Part shown: positions 29,507-36,974 of the stretch, one piece after another
Position numbering within the stretch: the stretch's first letter is position 1
Layout: each line of letters starts with the position of its first letter
Source: Desulfofarcimen acetoxidans DSM 771
GTDB taxonomy: Bacteria; Bacillota; Desulfotomaculia; Desulfotomaculales; Desulfofarciminaceae
Direction of reading: 5' to 3'
Assembly: GCF_000024205.1 (NCBI RefSeq)
Contig: NC_013216.1
Span: forward strand, 2,480,001-2,544,000
DNA: 64,000 nucleotides
Position numbers and translations under genes: made by a program
The notes under the pieces: model-generated
What the model was told of the DNA's origin: nothing
What the model saw: only the letters and a program-made list of their open reading frames with translations
Databases searched by the model: none

Positions 29507-30451
29507 TCACTTCCATTCCTCAAAATCCCTCTTCAAAAGGGCAATCTGTTCTTCTATCGTAAACATTCCATCCGGTCTGATAATTCCGGAAACAGCCACC
29601 TGTTGCGCAAGAGCTGCGGAATGGCGAAAAGATTCCTCTGCCAAGTTCAGCCCTCGGATAAAACCGGATCTGTAAATATTATTCATAATCACGGAAAGCT
29701 TGCCCATCCCAGAAAACCTATTCATGCTTACACCCGGACAATTTTCTTTCCTCAGTTCATATATTGCCGTAAGTTTTTGGGGAATTCCACAAAAATTATC
29801 TTGTATTGATATGGCATATTTATTAAATTTTCCCCATATATTGGGATATGAAGTTGGATTATTCACCAGCAATGCCAGGCTGTCTTTCCACAGCTTTTGC
29901 TGCGGATAAGCAGGTAGAACCAGGGGATTTCCCGCCTGATCAAAAGCTACGGCGGCTATATCATCCGTTAAGATCGAATATCCCTTATTTTTAAAAGCAG
30001 ACGCCAGGGTTGACTTGCCGGCGCCCTGAACCCCGGTAATGATAAAACAATATTTACCGGCCGCAATGGCGCTGCCATGAATGGGCAGCAACCCCCTTTG
30101 CAACAGCAAGGCTCCCATTGCCGAACCCAGCAGATACAAACGAACAGCACACGTTTCAGCTTTTTGAACCGGTTCGACAATAATTTGACTCCCATTTTTT
30201 ATATAATAGCTTGCCACACCCTTCACATGCAGCAGTAATTGATTTTTACCGGCCTGATAATATTCATTACCTGCAATAACTTCATCAATGTATTCAGGCA
30301 CTTTACCGGCAATGATATGCACATCCGGCACACCTGCACCCGGCAATAGCTCCGGTAAGGGTATTTCGGAAGATATACAGATTCCGAAAGCACTGTATAC
30401 GGCATCTTTATTTTCTATCATAGTAAATTCACATTCCATATTAAATTCCAT
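29507..30451 (-). CDS. HprK-like kinase of the lasso-peptide cluster
   Basis: An HPr-kinase/phosphorylase-like protein. The P-loop ITGVQGAGKSTLAS stands near residue 155 and the following SILTDDIAAV acidic segment matches the HprK catalytic region. In the paeninodin cluster the equivalent kinase phosphorylates the C-terminal serine of the precursor; the precursor here also ends in Ser-Ser. The frame is open from TTG 30508, inside the cyclase gene; ATG 30451 (314 residues) is chosen to avoid the overlap, but no strong ribosome site marks either, and ATG 30439 is also possible. Confidence 0.88.
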   Translation of the reverse strand: MEFNMECEFTMIENKDAVYSAFGICISSEIPLPELLPGAGVPDVHIIAGKVPEYIDEVIAGNEYYQAGKNQLLLHVKGVASYYIKNGSQIIVEPVQKAETCAVRLYLLGSAMGALLLQRGLLPIHGSAIAAGKYCFIITGVQGAGKSTLASAFKNKGYSILTDDIAAVAFDQAGNPLVLPAYPQQKLWKDSLALLVNNPTSYPNIWGKFNKYAISIQDNFCGIPQKLTAIYELRKENCPGVSMNRFSGMGKLSVIMNNIYRSGFIRGLNLAEESFRHSAALAQQVAVSGIIRPDGMFTIEEQIALLKRDFEEWK

Positions 30452-30477
30452 ATCTAAAAATAACGGTTTTCGTAAGC

Positions 30478-32427
30478 CTAACACTGCATATGCTTCAGGT
30501 ACCGGCAAAAAATGATACTTCTTAACAACATCCGCAAGTTATAATCATTAAAAGCGTCAGTGCCGGCCAGGTCAATTGCCTTTATTGTCCGGTGTATTCT
30601 TTCGATATCAAGATATTTTTTTTCCTGCTCATTTTGACCGATTTTCATGATTTCTTCTCTGATTTCTTGCTCCATGGGCAGCAGTCTCTGCACAAAATCG
30701 GCACTTTGCTGTCCCCTATACCCGTAATTGAGTCTTACTTTATCCGGAAGTATGCCTGCCATGGCACGCCTCAATAAAAATCTCTCCCTGCCGTTTCTGA
30801 TATACTGCTCTTCAGGTACACTAAAACAGAATTCTATTACTCTTTTATCAATGGAAGGATCCCTGATTATTAAATTATGGGCAAGAGCAATTTTCGTATA
30901 AATACCTGCCAAATGACTGAGATGAGCAGGAGACAGCATCATTTTTCTAAACTGAAAAGAATCCATTTTTTTTATGTAAAACGGGTCATATTTATAGCTC
31001 TTAAATCTCGCTCTGCCGCCCATCCGGTCAGCATAAATTGGATTAATAGGGGATAAATGAAGCGGCGCATCCCAATTGCTGTTTCGCAGCTTATACCATG
31101 TTATTTGTAGTTCATAGGGAAGCAATGCCTTAATTAATTCTGATGTAATTCTAATGGGATTAATTTTTTTCAGATCCGAATAAGAGCGGATCTCTTTTAC
31201 CAGCCGAATCCATTTACCTGAACGCATAAGTGATATTATACACTGTCTAAAAATCCCGTAGGATATAGTAGTATTTCCCATACCTCCAGTCAGCATGATG
31301 CCGGTGTTTATTTCCCCGGCCCGGCTTAAAATTCCGTCAATCCAAAATAAGTTTTCCAGTATTTTATAGGGCTGCTCAAATATTAAGAAAAAACGGTCCG
31401 TATCACTTAATGAATTTTTTCCGTCGCAACGGCAGTAGGTGACATCAAGATTACCGGAATACTCCCTGACTGCCTCGATATATGGTGTTTCATCAGCTAT
31501 TTTACCTGAAGACAGCTTGTTCCGGTATCCCTCCATTGGTATTGAACTGAAGGCCTGTAGGGATTTGCCGGTTTTCCCAAGCTCCTGAGCAGCCAGACAG
31601 GCTATGGAAGTTGAATCAAGTCCTCCGCTGAGCATTATTCCCACCGGTTTTATGCTCCTGATCCTGCAGTTTATTGCCTGTTTCAGAACATGCCGAAAGG
31701 CTTCTGCATACTCTTGGTCTGATTTAAGCTTCAGTTCTTTTTGCTTTTCCACCTGCCAGTAAACCTCTTTGCTTATTCCCTGTTTACTCACAGTTAAGGC
31801 ATGGGCGGCGGGAAGTAAAAGAATATCTTTATATATGGTTAGTTCAGCATCCAGTTGATGAATTACCGCAGGCAGGGAAAGATAATCGCAAATCCATTGG
31901 TCAGAATATTTTTTTTCCTTCTCTCCTGTTGAAAATAAGGGCTTTATGAGGGTGGAGAAAGCAAATTGCTTGGGAGATATGTAATAATAAAAAGTTCTGT
32001 TTCCGGTATGATCAACGGCACAAAATAATTCCCCGGTCTTCCCGTCCCATACGGCAAAGGCGAAATCACCCATAAGATGTGCCAGACATGCTTTGCCCCA
32101 TTTTTGATAGGCTTTTAATATTAGAAAACTATCGGTTATTTCTTGATTACATTTTCCAATGCCAAGTTTGGCAAACAGTTCTGCTCTGTTATCTATTATT
32201 GCATCTGCGGCAATTGTAATATTAGATACCTTATCTTGATAAGGAAGCTTTTCATAAACCGATTCCGGGGTAATGAATTGAACGCAGCATCCCAAAAATA
32301 CCTGGCCGGCATTCCATGTATCCGTATAATCTGATTTATATATTCCCAATTCATTCATCATGGAAGCCGATATTTCCGGATTAATATTATTTCCATTTAA
32401 ATTATAAATACCACATATAGACCCCAT
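30478..32427 (-). CDS. Lasso cyclase (asparagine-synthetase-like, C protein)
   Basis: A 649-residue homologue of glutamine-dependent asparagine synthetase. The ATP-pyrophosphatase motif LSGGLDSTSIACLA lies near residue 265. In lasso clusters this protein adenylates the side-chain acid at core position 7–9 and closes the ring onto the N-terminal amine. The start at ATG 32427 reads MGSICGIYNLNG; GGAGGCAGTGAGG precedes it. The Cys is at residue 5, not 2, so ordinary glutaminase action is doubtful. The gene follows the precursor gene after a 190-bp gap holding a terminator-like hairpin. Confidence 0.92.
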   Translation of the reverse strand: MGSICGIYNLNGNNINPEISASMMNELGIYKSDYTDTWNAGQVFLGCCVQFITPESVYEKLPYQDKVSNITIAADAIIDNRAELFAKLGIGKCNQEITDSFLILKAYQKWGKACLAHLMGDFAFAVWDGKTGELFCAVDHTGNRTFYYYISPKQFAFSTLIKPLFSTGEKEKKYSDQWICDYLSLPAVIHQLDAELTIYKDILLLPAAHALTVSKQGISKEVYWQVEKQKELKLKSDQEYAEAFRHVLKQAINCRIRSIKPVGIMLSGGLDSTSIACLAAQELGKTGKSLQAFSSIPMEGYRNKLSSGKIADETPYIEAVREYSGNLDVTYCRCDGKNSLSDTDRFFLIFEQPYKILENLFWIDGILSRAGEINTGIMLTGGMGNTTISYGIFRQCIISLMRSGKWIRLVKEIRSYSDLKKINPIRITSELIKALLPYELQITWYKLRNSNWDAPLHLSPINPIYADRMGGRARFKSYKYDPFYIKKMDSFQFRKMMLSPAHLSHLAGIYTKIALAHNLIIRDPSIDKRVIEFCFSVPEEQYIRNGRERFLLRRAMAGILPDKVRLNYGYRGQQSADFVQRLLPMEQEIREEIMKIGQNEQEKKYLDIERIHRTIKAIDLAGTDAFNDYNLRMLLRSIIFCRYLKHMQC

Positions 32428-32562
32428 TGCTGCCTCACTGCCTCCATACACCAACGTTACCGGCTTATTTAGCTGCCGGTTTGCCACCGGATAAGCATTT
32501 CGTTTCCGTGGAACTTAATTATATATTGACAAATATAAGGTTTCTTCATCTGTATCTGAGTG

Positions 32563-32597
32563 AAAAACAGTGCAACGGGCAGATAGCCCGCTGCACT
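32563..32597 (-). terminator. Hairpin plus T-run between precursor and cyclase genes
   Basis: Read on the minus strand, AGTGCAGCGGGC pairs with GCCCGTTGCACT (one G·U pair in RNA) around the loop TATCT, and GTTTTTC follows at once. It begins 23 nt after the precursor stop. A partial terminator here would give more precursor mRNA than enzyme mRNA, a common design in peptide gene clusters. Confidence 0.82.
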
Positions 32598-32619
32598 TTA
32601 ACCATACCATAAATAAATA

Positions 32620-32748
32620 TTAGGAACTCATATCGACCCCTTGGCTCGCTATATCAATACCTATTCCCCCACCGTTTTCTGTCAGCTTGATATCAATCTC
32701 AATTATTTGCGGGGGTATCCATGGCATTTTGATTGTTTCTTTTTCCAT
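32620..32748 (-). CDS. Lasso peptide precursor (paeninodin-like)
   Basis: A 42-codon gene directly ahead of the cyclase gene. The leader (residues 1–24) contains WIPPQIIEIDIKLTE, which lines up with the Y-x-x-P…L-x-x-x-T leader pattern of paeninodin-type precursors (Trp in place of Tyr, Thr at -2). With Thr at -2 the core is NGGGIGIDIASQGVDMSS (18 residues). Asp8 would form an 8-residue ring with Asn1; the core ends Ser-Ser, fitting C-terminal phosphorylation by the kinase encoded nearby. A GGGGTG stands 6 nt before the ATG. The gene is too short for ordinary ORF cut-offs. Confidence 0.88.
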   Translation of the reverse strand: MEKETIKMPWIPPQIIEIDIKLTENGGGIGIDIASQGVDMSS

Positions 32749-32783
32749 ACTGCACACCCCATTCTATTTTAATCCACCCATGT

Positions 32784-35057
32784 TTATTCGCCTGCATATA
32801 CCTTGGCACGTATTTTGTCTGCCGTACCGCTGCCTTCCTTCCACGATACATATAGTTTACTGTCATATTCCGCAAAGGCCGGCCCGGAAGACGCTTTTGA
32901 CAGATCATAGTTTATATCATCTGCTGTTTTCCATGTGCCTGATGCATATGACTTAATTTTAACTTTGCCATTTTCCGTCCAGGCTGCATAAAGAATATTA
33001 TTGTACACGGTTCCGTTTAACATGGATGCATCTTGGGATGAACTATCATTCAAACTGCCACTGTCTATTTGATCCCATGAAGTACCGTTGTATTTTTTGG
33101 CCCTGATCTGGTATATACCTGAATTATCCTGCTCAGCCCAAATGATATACAGGTTGCTGCTATCGGCCAACAGGATCGGCATATCGGCAAATTTAGTGCT
33201 GTCAATATTAATGCTTGTATTATTGTCTGCCGTACTCCAGGATGTTCCGCCATCATATTTTTTTACTCTAATGTTTCCTTTTTCACTCCAGGCAGCAAAG
33301 AGGGTATTGCTGTATACCGCAACCGATGGGAGTGTTGCTTTTTGAGCGGGATCACAGTTTAAGGTTCCCGGATCCGCCTGATTCCAGGTACTACCGGCAA
33401 ATACTTTGGCTCTGACCTGATTTTTTATTCCATTGTTCTCCAGCCATACTGCATACAGTATGTTATTGCAAGCCGCCAGCTTCACGTTAAAGGCTTTGTT
33501 GGCGCTATAACTTAGATCCTCAACATTTTCCCAGCTATTTGCCGTACGGTTATATTCCCTTCCATATACCTGGTAATCAGCACCCGTTTCTTCATACCAA
33601 GCAAGATATAAATCACTTCCATAGGGCATTAAAATAGGATTATAGGCACCTTTTTGCGTATCCATATTCAAACTGCCGCTGTCAGCGTTTTCCCATGTTG
33701 TGCCGTTATATTTCTTTACTCTTATTTGCGTATGACCACTCGTGTTTTCCACCCAGGTTGTATAGAGTTTACCGTCATAAACAGTCATGCTTGGCGTCGT
33801 CGCCCAAACTGACAAATCATAGTTCAGGCCTCCGTTATCAAGGATGTAGGTAAATTGATCGCCCGAACCCGTCGCGCTGGTCCCACCTGACGTTGTTACC
33901 GTCACATCCACTGTGCCGCTCCCCGCCGGGGAAGTGGCTGTGATCGAGGTATCGCTGTCAACTGTATAGCCGGTAGCCGCTGTGCTGCCGAACTTCACCC
34001 CAGTGGCCCCAGTAAAGCCGGTGCCACTGATTGTTATTGATGTCCCTCCGGCTGATGGCCCACTGGTCGGGCTGATGCTGCTCACCACCGGGGCTGGAAG
34101 AACTACAGTAATAGTGAAGCTGCCACTATCCGACCAGCGGGCCGGAATTACACCATTCGATTCCTGCACATAAAGAGTATGAGAACCGTTGGATAAGTCA
34201 CTTCCCGGAGTGTAACTCAGTGAGGTCGTTGTAGTGGCTCCCAAAGATAAGTCATCATCGTCCAGTTTATATCGGAATGTTCCATTGCCCCCTCCACCCG
34301 TACTCCAGCTCCAGGTAGGTCTCGTGTCACCGGTGTATTCCGGTCCGGTTACCGTAGGAGGAGTTGGCACCGGAGTGTAAGTTAAATCCAGTTTTGACCA
34401 TAAATCTGTATTATCATCCTGATTGCTGACAAAGTTAAAATCACATAAACCTTCACCCTCTATCCCTGTCAGTACGAAAACAACATTTGTTTTCCCAGCA
34501 TCAACGCATGATTGAATATAATCTTTAACATTAAATTCTTTAAATTTTTCACAGTCATCAGGAGTTACTGGCATTGAATAAAGGATATTCTCTGCATTAT
34601 AAGTAGGAAAAGCCGGACTTGAGTCAGTTTCATTCCAAGTGTCATCCTCGGTTGGAATTATGTTTACCACAGGGCTTCCTTCAACATCGACAACATAAAA
34701 TTTAAATGTGGCAGTGGTAATTGTACCTGTAATTCCGGCAAGACTGAATTTGACAGCCGCTCTTTCATATGTAAGAGGAGGCTCATAGTCTAGTACGCTC
34801 CCAACCCAGTTAACATTTATACTTCCAGAGTTATCAGTAACCGGATTGATCATTGGATGTGCTTTGTTTTCATCTATAATAGAACTATCAGTCGCAACAT
34901 CCTGTGATACATTAATTGAAGCACTTGCTGCATAAGCGGCAGGTTTCGCTGAAAGGCATATAATTGATATAATAATAACAATTATATAAAATTGATAAAA
35001 TACTATTTTCTTCAAAATATTAACATTTGCCCCCCTCCCCATGATTTTTAAATTCAT
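32784..35057 (-). CDS. Secreted multidomain protein with Ig, TIG and seven propeller-like repeats
   Basis: A ~757-residue exported protein. A signal peptide ends near ..KPAAYA-AS (~residue 43). Then come a DNRLRE/carbohydrate-binding-like region (~50–205), an Ig-like domain (~210–295), an IPT/TIG domain (PVVSSISPTSGPSAGGTSIT, ~300–385), and seven repeats of the form LY-x-x-W-x-E…K-x-Y-x-G-x-x-W (from ~395 to the end), as in a seven-bladed beta-propeller. Start is uncertain: ATG 35057 is used, TTG 35015 would give a more compact signal peptide. It ends 35 bp before the precursor gene, with no terminator seen between. Function unknown; adhesion or glycan binding is a guess from fold types. Confidence 0.8.
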   Translation of the reverse strand: MNLKIMGRGANVNILKKIVFYQFYIIVIIISIICLSAKPAAYAASASINVSQDVATDSSIIDENKAHPMINPVTDNSGSINVNWVGSVLDYEPPLTYERAAVKFSLAGITGTITTATFKFYVVDVEGSPVVNIIPTEDDTWNETDSSPAFPTYNAENILYSMPVTPDDCEKFKEFNVKDYIQSCVDAGKTNVVFVLTGIEGEGLCDFNFVSNQDDNTDLWSKLDLTYTPVPTPPTVTGPEYTGDTRPTWSWSTGGGGNGTFRYKLDDDDLSLGATTTTSLSYTPGSDLSNGSHTLYVQESNGVIPARWSDSGSFTITVVLPAPVVSSISPTSGPSAGGTSITISGTGFTGATGVKFGSTAATGYTVDSDTSITATSPAGSGTVDVTVTTSGGTSATGSGDQFTYILDNGGLNYDLSVWATTPSMTVYDGKLYTTWVENTSGHTQIRVKKYNGTTWENADSGSLNMDTQKGAYNPILMPYGSDLYLAWYEETGADYQVYGREYNRTANSWENVEDLSYSANKAFNVKLAACNNILYAVWLENNGIKNQVRAKVFAGSTWNQADPGTLNCDPAQKATLPSVAVYSNTLFAAWSEKGNIRVKKYDGGTSWSTADNNTSINIDSTKFADMPILLADSSNLYIIWAEQDNSGIYQIRAKKYNGTSWDQIDSGSLNDSSSQDASMLNGTVYNNILYAAWTENGKVKIKSYASGTWKTADDINYDLSKASSGPAFAEYDSKLYVSWKEGSGTADKIRAKVYAGE

Positions 35058-35108
35058 TACCGCCCGGAGGATAAAAGCAACTATCTTCCAGGCGGCTCGA
35101 TTATATAA

Positions 35109-36161
35109 TCAAGATCCGACATTTATTGTGCACAGATATGTTTTTTGATCTGTACCAAATACTGAAGAAACTACGATATCAATCGGATTGCTGCCTGTGC
35201 TCACAGGAACCGTTAATGCAACTCCACTGGTTGCAGGATTGCCTTTAATTTCGATTGTCGCGCCGGTATCTTCGGCGGTAGCGGTTATTAAAACACTTGT
35301 GATAACGCCGGCCGTAGCAGTATACTCAAAAGTATTCCGATTGAAAGGCGGGGAAAGAGTAAGCGTTGTCCTTCCTGACTTTATTGCCAACCCACTCAAA
35401 TACGGGCTGCTGGCCCTGGTCACATTGACTGTATATGTCTGCGGCTCACCGATAACGGGAGTAACCACTATATTAACCGGTGTAATGCCTTCCGCTGTCA
35501 GGCTGACCGGTTGGGATGACTGCCCCCACAGCACCGGGACACCGTTTACCTCAACTGTGGCATTAGGATCTGTCGTCGTTGGCATCACGGTTATATTTTC
35601 AGTGTCAAAGCCAACCGACGCGGTGTACGCAACGGTTGTTTTTGCAAAGGGCGGATTAATAGGAATAACGGCAGCACCGCTGTTTAAACTAAGAGCCGAT
35701 AAGGTCGAGTCTGTGGGAGGCGCGTCATACACTTCAAATTCCGCTATCGAAGCAAAATTTGTATTACACCTCAAGCCTTTGGTAATGTAAACCCTTACCC
35801 ACCTAACCTTATAGGGTGTAATCGTTCTGTCGGTGCAATTTAACGAATTATCGGTCACACTGTCAAGATCGAACCAATTAGAATTATCCAGACTTCCCTG
35901 AAACTTGTAATCTACCAGATTGTAATTAGTCGACCAGCCTACGCCTCCCAGTTGCTTGACCACCCATCGGCTGACCCAAAAATTAGCGCCGAGGTCGACA
36001 CTTAGCCAGTTGGGTACCGGTACTCCCGGCGACGGTGGAATCGGCGATGTACCCAGCCACCTGTTGAGCGGTGTCACTACCCCGTCAACTGCTTTAGCCG
36101 GTATGTAAGGATAAACAAAACTGTTTGCCCCTGCGGCCTTTTTTAGAGCAATATTACTCAT
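35109..36161 (-). CDS. F5/8-type C (discoidin) plus two cadherin-like beta-sandwich domains
   Basis: A 350-residue protein. Residues ~1–150 resemble a discoidin domain (AKAVDGVVTPLNRW, WLSVDLGANFWVSRWVV, VRWVRVYIT). Two cadherin-like beta-sandwich domains follow (STLSALSLNSG… and PYLSGLAIKSG…, each with the F-x-x-x-T-x-x-Y-T core). No signal peptide is seen. ATG 36161 is preferred since AAAGGATGG lies ahead of it. Such domains bind carbohydrate or cell-surface ligands. It lies between the tail-collar doublet and the propeller protein, all in one direction. Confidence 0.8.
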   Translation of the reverse strand: MSNIALKKAAGANSFVYPYIPAKAVDGVVTPLNRWLGTSPIPPSPGVPVPNWLSVDLGANFWVSRWVVKQLGGVGWSTNYNLVDYKFQGSLDNSNWFDLDSVTDNSLNCTDRTITPYKVRWVRVYITKGLRCNTNFASIAEFEVYDAPPTDSTLSALSLNSGAAVIPINPPFAKTTVAYTASVGFDTENITVMPTTTDPNATVEVNGVPVLWGQSSQPVSLTAEGITPVNIVVTPVIGEPQTYTVNVTRASSPYLSGLAIKSGRTTLTLSPPFNRNTFEYTATAGVITSVLITATAEDTGATIEIKGNPATSGVALTVPVSTGSNPIDIVVSSVFGTDQKTYLCTINVGS

Positions 36162-36209
36162 AATTGCAATCCATCCTTTCAAAAATCCCTTTGTTTAGGT
36201 TATTATCAC

Positions 36210-36452
36210 TTATTCCCTGGTCGGGTATATGCCGGAGACACAAATATAATATCCGGTACCCGGTATTGCTTCTGCTCCTTGCAGGTTGGGAAGATTGAAA
36301 GTGGTTTGGCCGTTTCCGCCGAATTTGTTGCCTATCAAGGAAAACAGGGCTGCATTCTGCTGTACTGAAAGCTGTTGTCCGTTGCACAGCATCCATCCCA
36401 CTGGTACAAAACTGTATGGGAATACGATAATTTGTCCCAAAAAATAATCCAT
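36210..36452 (-). CDS. Short phage-tail-collar (microcystin-dependent-protein-like) protein 2
   Basis: An 80-residue protein with the tail-collar signature: LGQIIVFPYSFVPVGWMLCNGQ, then NAALFSLIGNKFGGNGQTTF-type repeat and LPNLQG, and a terminal ICVSGIYPTRE. Tail-collar/Mdp proteins are normally about 170–180 residues; here the central part is missing but both ends are kept. CAGGAGG precedes the ATG. Next to it lies a paralogue. No other phage gene is in the window. Confidence 0.82.
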   Translation of the reverse strand: MDYFLGQIIVFPYSFVPVGWMLCNGQQLSVQQNAALFSLIGNKFGGNGQTTFNLPNLQGAEAIPGTGYYICVSGIYPTRE

Positions 36453-36492
36453 AATTTCATCCTCCTGAAATTTAAAATTTTAGACATTTAGA

Positions 36493-36741
36493 TTAATATC
36501 TGCTGGGGTAAATGCCCTCTACCGCTATGCAGTAATGCATTCCCATACCTTGCATGGGCAGCGCATTTCGCAGATCAGGCAGGCAGAAGGTGGTGATACC
36601 GTTACCTCCAAATGTAATGCCGATTAGTGAAAACAAAGTCTGATATGTCGCAGTGCTCAACGTTTGACCCTCACAGGGCATCCAGTGCCTAGGTGCAAAA
36701 TCAAAGGCAAATAGTTCAATATCCCCTAATAATGGATCCAT
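36493..36741 (-). CDS. Short phage-tail-collar protein 1
   Basis: An 82-residue paralogue of the downstream gene: LLGDIELFAFDFAPRHWMPC, TLFSLIGITFGGNGITTF and the C-terminal CIAVEGIYPSRY. Identity with its neighbour is roughly 40–50 percent by eye. The ribosome site TAGGAGGAAG is near perfect, suggesting strong translation. It is the first of four same-strand genes coding for extracellular-type folds ahead of the lasso genes. Confidence 0.82.
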   Translation of the reverse strand: MDPLLGDIELFAFDFAPRHWMPCEGQTLSTATYQTLFSLIGITFGGNGITTFCLPDLRNALPMQGMGMHYCIAVEGIYPSRY

Positions 36742-36879
36742 AATACACTTCCTCCTAAAATACTAGAATTTATCTTCTTTATAAAATTAACATGTCTGCA
36801 ATTTACCGGACAACAGTCATATATACCCTAAAAACGTTTGTTCATACCAAGGGTGATCTATTGTTTAATACCGCACAAC

Positions 36880-36919
36880 AAAAAACCGCCTGTCCTTTAA
36901 CAAAAGTTAAAAAGCAGGT
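36880..36919 (-). terminator. Terminator after the LytTR regulator gene
   Basis: On the minus strand CCTGCTTTTTAAC and GTTAAAGGACAGG form an interrupted stem, followed by CGGTTTTTTG. It separates the regulator gene from the tail-collar genes. Confidence 0.7.
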
Positions 36920-36974
36920 GATTACATCACTTTATTAAAATTCTTGCCATCATGCACTCACCGGCAAAGGTAAT

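Noticed and set aside
30478-32427. Ordinary asparagine synthetase
   Set aside because: The Cys is not at position 2, and the gene is packed with B1, B2, kinase and precursor genes of a lasso cluster.
32620-32676. Core starting at Gly2 with a 7-residue ring
   Set aside because: It would put Thr at -3; alignment with the paeninodin leader places Thr at -2 and the core start at Asn. Kept only as an alternative.
36154-36396. 80-codon ORF overlapping the second tail-collar gene in another frame
   Set aside because: It is a shadow of the collar gene; it lacks a ribosome site and any family match, whereas the collar frame has both.
36210-36741. Prophage remnant suggested by tail-collar domains
   Set aside because: No terminase, capsid, portal, integrase or lysis gene is in the window, and the neighbours are discoidin and TIG proteins; tail-collar domains also occur in non-phage proteins.
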